Assembly (NCBI GenBank): GCA_900545905.1
Contig: URBA01000070.1
Location: 1 to 7,358 of the forward strand
DNA from: an uncultured Collinsella sp.
GTDB taxonomy: Bacteria; Actinomycetota; Coriobacteriia; Coriobacteriales; Coriobacteriaceae
Direction: 5' to 3'
DNA length: 7,358 nucleotides
The position numbers were made by a program, and so were the translations under genes. Every line of letters starts with the position of its first letter. Position 1 is the first letter of the stretch. The notes under the pieces are model-generated. The model worked only from the letters and a program-made list of their open reading frames with translations. It was not told the DNA's origin and did no database searches. Shown piece by piece: positions 5,093-7,358 of the stretch.

Positions 5093-5380
5093 TTAGGCCT
5101 GGTTGCCAAAGACCTCGATGGTGTCGCCCTCGGCCAGCGTGACGATGGCCTTCTTCCAAGAACGGGTCTTGCCGGCGACATAGCGCACGCGCTTGGTCTT
5201 GGGCTTGACCGTCAGGGTGTTCACGCGAACGACCTTGACGCCGAAGATCTCCTCGACAGCGTCCTTGATCTGATACTTGTTAGCATCCTTGGCGACCTCG
5301 AACGTGTACTTGTTCAGCTCCATGCCGGAGAAGGAACGCTCGGACACGATCGGACGGATGATGATCTCGTGGGCGGTCAT
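5093..5380 (-). CDS. rplW: 50S ribosomal protein L23
   Basis: The 95-residue product is typical of L23: HEIIIRPIVSERS at the start (residues 4-16), NKYTFEVAKDANKYQIKDAVE in the middle, and VKVVRVNTLTVKPKTKRVR (residues 48-66), the extended loop region. L23 sits at the exit tunnel and docks trigger factor and SRP. Its ATG directly follows the rplD stop (TAA then ATG, no gap), with GGGGAGG inside the end of rplD, so the two are probably coupled. After its stop comes the long hairpin and the structured rplB leader. Confidence 0.97.
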   Translation of the reverse strand: MTAHEIIIRPIVSERSFSGMELNKYTFEVAKDANKYQIKDAVEEIFGVKVVRVNTLTVKPKTKRVRYVAGKTRSWKKAIVTLAEGDTIEVFGNQA

Positions 5381-6007
5381 TTATGCAAGCACCTCCCCGA
5401 AGTGAGCGGCGATGTCGGCGGGCATCAGCACGGCGTTGTTGTTGACGAGATCGTAGGTGTTGGCCTCGTCAGCGGTGATGATGAACGTCTTGGGAATGTT
5501 GCGGAACGACAGGTAGGCATTGACGTCCTCATCGCGAACGATGATGGTTAGACGCTTGCCCTCAAGGCCGAGAGCCTTGAGCATGGCGACAGCAGCCTTG
5601 GTGGAAGGCTTCTCGAAGCCGTAGTCGTCGACGAGCACGAGCTCGCCATCGGCCAGCTTGGCGGACAGCGCGGAGCGCATAGCCAGCTTGACCTCCTTGT
5701 TGTTCATACGCTTAGCGTAGGAACGGGGCTTGGGGGCGAAGACAACGCCACCGTGACGCCACTGGGCAGCACGGATGGAACCCTGGCGGGCACGGCCGGT
5801 GCCCTTCTGACGCCAAGGCTTCTTGCCGCCACCGGAAACCTCAGAGCGGCCCTTAGCGGACTGGGTGCCCTGACGCCAAGAGGCCATCTGGCACTTGACG
5901 ATGTGGTGCATAACGTGGATGTTCGGCTCGATGCCGTACACCTCAGCGGCGAGCTCGGCCTCGGCGACCTTCTTGCCCTCGCTGTTCTTTACTTCAAACT
6001 TTGCCAT
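5381..6007 (-). CDS. rplD: 50S ribosomal protein L4
   Basis: The 208-residue product has the usual length and the tunnel-lining loop of L4: SGGGKKPWRQKGTGRARQGS at residues 58-77, then IRAAQWRHGGVVFAPKPRSY. The conserved RSALSAKLADGELVLVDD follows, and the C-terminal Rossmann-like half is intact. In E. coli L4 also represses its own operon by binding the S10 leader; whether it does so here is unknown, but a structured leader precedes rplC. The ATG at 6007 has AAGGAGAA at good spacing, 46 bases after the rplC stop. Confidence 0.98.
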   Translation of the reverse strand: MAKFEVKNSEGKKVAEAELAAEVYGIEPNIHVMHHIVKCQMASWRQGTQSAKGRSEVSGGGKKPWRQKGTGRARQGSIRAAQWRHGGVVFAPKPRSYAKRMNNKEVKLAMRSALSAKLADGELVLVDDYGFEKPSTKAAVAMLKALGLEGKRLTIIVRDEDVNAYLSFRNIPKTFIITADEANTYDLVNNNAVLMPADIAAHFGEVLA

Positions 6008-6053
6008 TTAAGTGTTCTCCTTGGTATGACGCTGGGCTAAATGGGCTGGGCCC

Positions 6054-6674
6054 TTAGGCCATACGGATGGCGACGAGACCATTCTTGGCACCCGGGACAG
6101 CGCCCTTGACCAAGATGAGGTTCTGCTCGGCATCGATGCGGACAACGGAAAGGTTCTTGACGGTAACGCGCTCGTTACCCATGTGACCGGCCATCTTGAC
6201 GCCCTTGAGGACGCGCGCAGGATAGGCGCACTGACCGATAGAACCGGGGTGACGCTGGAAGTGAGAACCATGCGTCATAGGACCGCGGCGCTGACCCCAG
6301 CGCTTGATGCGACCCTGGAAGCCCTTACCCTTGGAGGTACCGATGACGTCGACCTTCTCGACATCAGCGAAATCAGCGACGGTGACGACCTCGCCGACCT
6401 TGTGCTCCTCGCCGTTCTCGACGCGGACCTCACGAAGGAAGCGGACAGGCTCGACGCCAGCCTTGGCGAAGTGACCAGCCATGGGCTTGTTCACGTTCTT
6501 GGCCTTGATGTCGCCGAAACCGATCTGGACGGCGTCATAGCCGTCGGTTGCCTGAGTTTTAACCTGCGAGACAGCGCAGGGGCCAGCCTGGATGACCGTG
6601 ACGGGAACGACGTTGTCGTCCTCGTCCCAAACCTGGGTCATGCCAATCTTGCGGCCGAGAATCATGCTGATCAA
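6054..6674 (-). CDS. rplC: 50S ribosomal protein L3, probable TTG start
   Basis: The product is 206 residues from a TTG at 6674, or 203 from an ATG at 6665. The family usually has about four residues before ILGxKxGMTQ, which favours TTG (M-I-S-M-ILGRKIGMTQ). A GGGA lies about 7 bases before TTG but 16 before the ATG. Further hallmarks are GTSKGKGFQGRIKRWGQRRG (residues 112-131), the central extension reaching the peptidyl-transferase centre, and HPGSIGQ with Gln148, the counterpart of the glutamine methylated by PrmB in E. coli. It is the first gene of the operon here, with no rpsJ between it and the upstream gene. Confidence 0.96.
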   Translation of the reverse strand: MISMILGRKIGMTQVWDEDDNVVPVTVIQAGPCAVSQVKTQATDGYDAVQIGFGDIKAKNVNKPMAGHFAKAGVEPVRFLREVRVENGEEHKVGEVVTVADFADVEKVDVIGTSKGKGFQGRIKRWGQRRGPMTHGSHFQRHPGSIGQCAYPARVLKGVKMAGHMGNERVTVKNLSVVRIDAEQNLILVKGAVPGAKNGLVAIRMA

Positions 6675-6746
6675 GATATGATCCCAACTCTCGCGTGGTC
6701 TTGGGACAATGCGTACACCACCGAGCGTACGCCCCTAGAGGACCAC
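6672..6746 (-). promoter_or_regulatory. Structured rplC leader able to sequester the ribosome-binding site
   Basis: On the minus strand GTGGTC (6746-6741) pairs with GACCAC (6700-6695). Inside lie GGG/CCC (6735-6733 with 6705-6703) and GCGTAC/GTACGC (6732-6727 with 6716-6711). Alternatively CCCAA (6705-6701) can pair with TTGGG (6687-6683), the purine stretch serving as rplC ribosome-binding site. The two folds share CCC and so exclude each other. A small stem GATCA/TGATC (6683-6679 with 6673-6669) also covers the TTG start. The position matches S10-operon leaders of other bacteria. The fold was made by eye. Confidence 0.5.
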
Positions 6747-6770
6747 TACTTACACGACGTGCTCCCCAGC

Positions 6771-6798
6771 CTTGTATTTCGCCCGGACTACCTGACAA
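6771..6798 (-). promoter_or_regulatory. Candidate promoter for the rplC operon
   Basis: On the minus strand TTGTCA (6798-6793) and TACAAG (6776-6771) are 16 bases apart, matching the sigma-70 consensus at 5/6 and 4/6. Transcription would start near 6764 and give a leader of about 90 bases that contains the whole hairpin at 6746-6695. The candidate lies downstream of the 26-codon leader ORF, so that ORF would need a separate upstream promoter. Confidence 0.35.
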
Positions 6799-6803
6799 CC
6801 CTA

Positions 6804-6884
6804 TTAAGCAGGCATTTTGTCCAGCCAGAATACTCCCCTGGTTTCACACAGCTGTTTAGTATACACGGCTGCGGGCGTATCCAT
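6804..6884 (-). CDS. Possible 26-residue leader peptide upstream of rplC
   Basis: An ATG at 6884 opens a 26-codon ORF starting MDTPAAVYT and ending in TAA at 6806-6804. Its first nine codons match those of the candidate leader ORF before rplB (same MDTP, same VYT), and both ORFs have exactly 26 codons; the remaining residues are unrelated. No Shine-Dalgarno site is visible. TATGAA lies 5 bases before the ATG, so a leaderless transcript is conceivable. Confidence 0.3.
   Translation of the reverse strand: MDTPAAVYTKQLCETRGVFWLDKMPA
6859..6884 (-). repeat. 26-base element shared with the rplB leader (rplC copy)
   Basis: It matches 4994-5019 at 23 of 26 positions. On the minus strand it forms ATACG/CGTGT with an 8-base loop; the one stem difference from the rplB copy changes a C-G pair to U-G, so pairing is kept. 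The element ends in TATAC, and here TATACT looks like a -10 box, but no -35 box lies 16-18 bases upstream. Confidence 0.6.
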
Positions 6885-6935
6885 CGAGATTCATATTTCA
6901 CTCACATTGTTTACGCAGGTAAAGTGCGTGGATGG

Positions 6936-7086
6936 CTCCCGAGCACGGCGGAGGGCCGGAGAAATATATTAAGGTCCCTGCTCTACAGTCCTGCGCAAGA
7001 CGGAGAGCACATTAAGTGCTCTCCTTTGCGTGCGGAACTCGCGATGACCTTAATATATTTCTCCGGCCCTCCGCCGTGCTCGGGAG
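6936..7086. repeat. 151-bp fold-back element with perfect 41-bp inverted arms
   Basis: Arms 6936-6976 and 7046-7086 are exact reverse complements over 41 bases, separated by 69 bases. At almost the same centre lies a second perfect hairpin, GGAGAGCAC/GTGCTCTCC with loop ATTAA (7002-7024), and CGCAA/TTGCG (6994-6998 with 7026-7030) pairs between the two. The whole unit therefore folds as one long interrupted hairpin. It looks like a MITE-type or fold-back insertion, but no target-site duplication flanks it and I do not recognise the termini. It lies between the phosphatase gene and the rplC leader and could also block read-through. Confidence 0.75.
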
Positions 7087-7123
7087 ACGACACGTTGATG
7101 TCTGCTTAACTCTGCTCGCTCAG

Positions 7124-7358
7124 CTAATTACTTTGTTGGGGATCCACAATTTGTTGCAAGGTGAACTTGCATTGGGGCGTATCGTCCTCTTCTCGCGTAT
7201 CGTCAAAATCGAAGACCATGATGGCGCAGTTGGGGAGTTTTGCTGGGAGCTCGAAGCCCTCTGGGGCTGCAGCCTTGATGAATTGGCGACTGGCGCTGCC
7301 GTGGCTTACTGCTAGGAGGGTTTCTATGCCCTCGGCGCCCATGAGATTGGTGAGGGTG
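7124..7358 (-). CDS. Histidine phosphatase (phosphoglycerate-mutase-like) family protein, 3' part only
   Basis: The last 77 residues are present; the frame is open past the right edge, so the ATG at 7342 is not the start. The motif LLAVSHGSASRQFI fits the second half of the histidine-phosphatase fold, where the 'VSHG' histidine joins the active site. It is followed by LPNCAIMVFDFDD and FTLQQIVDP, the usual final strands. The catalytic RHG motif would lie outside the window. Family members dephosphorylate sugar phosphates or other small substrates; the substrate cannot be told. It is on the same strand as the ribosomal operon, 449 bases upstream of rplC, with the fold-back element between. Confidence 0.72.
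   Translation of the reverse strand, partial: TLTNLMGAEGIETLLAVSHGSASRQFIKAAAPEGFELPAKLPNCAIMVFDFDDTREEDDTPQCKFTLQQIVDPQQSN

Noticed and set aside
6855..6860. TATACT as the -10 box of the rplC promoter
   Set aside because: No -35-like hexamer lies 16-18 bases upstream, and in the rplB copy the box is TATACG. The pair at 6771-6798 is somewhat better.
6925..7100. Target-site duplication around the fold-back element
   Set aside because: The flanks GGATGG and ACGACA do not match directly at the arm ends, so insertion by a duplicating transposase is not shown.
6183..7109. 308-codon open frame on the plus strand across rplC and its leader
   Set aside because: Most of it is antisense to L3, and the rest crosses the leader and the fold-back element without protein-like composition.
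6675..7123. A hidden rpsJ or fragment of it upstream of rplC
   Set aside because: No frame on the minus strand here gives S10-like residues, and the only open frames are short or antisense.

Overview
The window holds a 12-gene ribosomal-protein operon on the minus strand, with a truncated unrelated gene at each end. GC content is high, codon use is strongly biased toward C/G-ending codons, Shine-Dalgarno sites are strong, and the ribosomal proteins look like those of high-GC Gram-positives. I infer an actinobacterium, most likely class Coriobacteriia (Collinsella-like). That placement comes from the general look of the proteins and was not tested by a search.

Reading in the direction of transcription (high to low coordinates), 7358-7124 is the 3' end of a histidine-phosphatase family gene. 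Next comes a 449-base gap with a 151-bp fold-back element (41-bp perfect arms, 6936-7086), a possible 26-codon leader ORF, a candidate promoter and a structured leader that can hide the rplC ribosome-binding site. The operon order is rplC, rplD, rplW, (179-base structured gap), rplB, rpsS, rplV, rpsC, rplP, rpmC, rpsQ, (118-base structured gap), rplN, rplX, then a strong intrinsic terminator at 826-859. A 437-base gap follows, with REP-like stem-loops and an operator-like array of repeated half-sites. The window ends in the 5' end of a Gfo/Idh/MocA-type oxidoreductase with its own strong ribosome-binding site.

The core genes are those of the bacterial S10 operon plus the first two genes of the spc operon, and their start/stop overlaps indicate translational coupling. 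Two things are unusual in layout. rpsJ is not immediately upstream of rplC, and the spc genes that normally follow rplX (rplE, rpsN, rpsH, ...) are replaced by a terminator and an unrelated gene.

The most interesting material is in the operon's three large gaps. The rplC and rplB leaders share a 26-base element (23/26 identical) that can form a hairpin with a tolerated pair change. In both places it opens a 26-codon ORF starting MDTPxxVYT and ending in TAA. The rpsQ-rplN gap folds into a three-way junction overlapping a 12-residue Cys-rich ORF. Together these suggest several cis-acting regulatory points inside one ribosomal-protein operon. All regulatory claims are inferences from sequence and hand folding.
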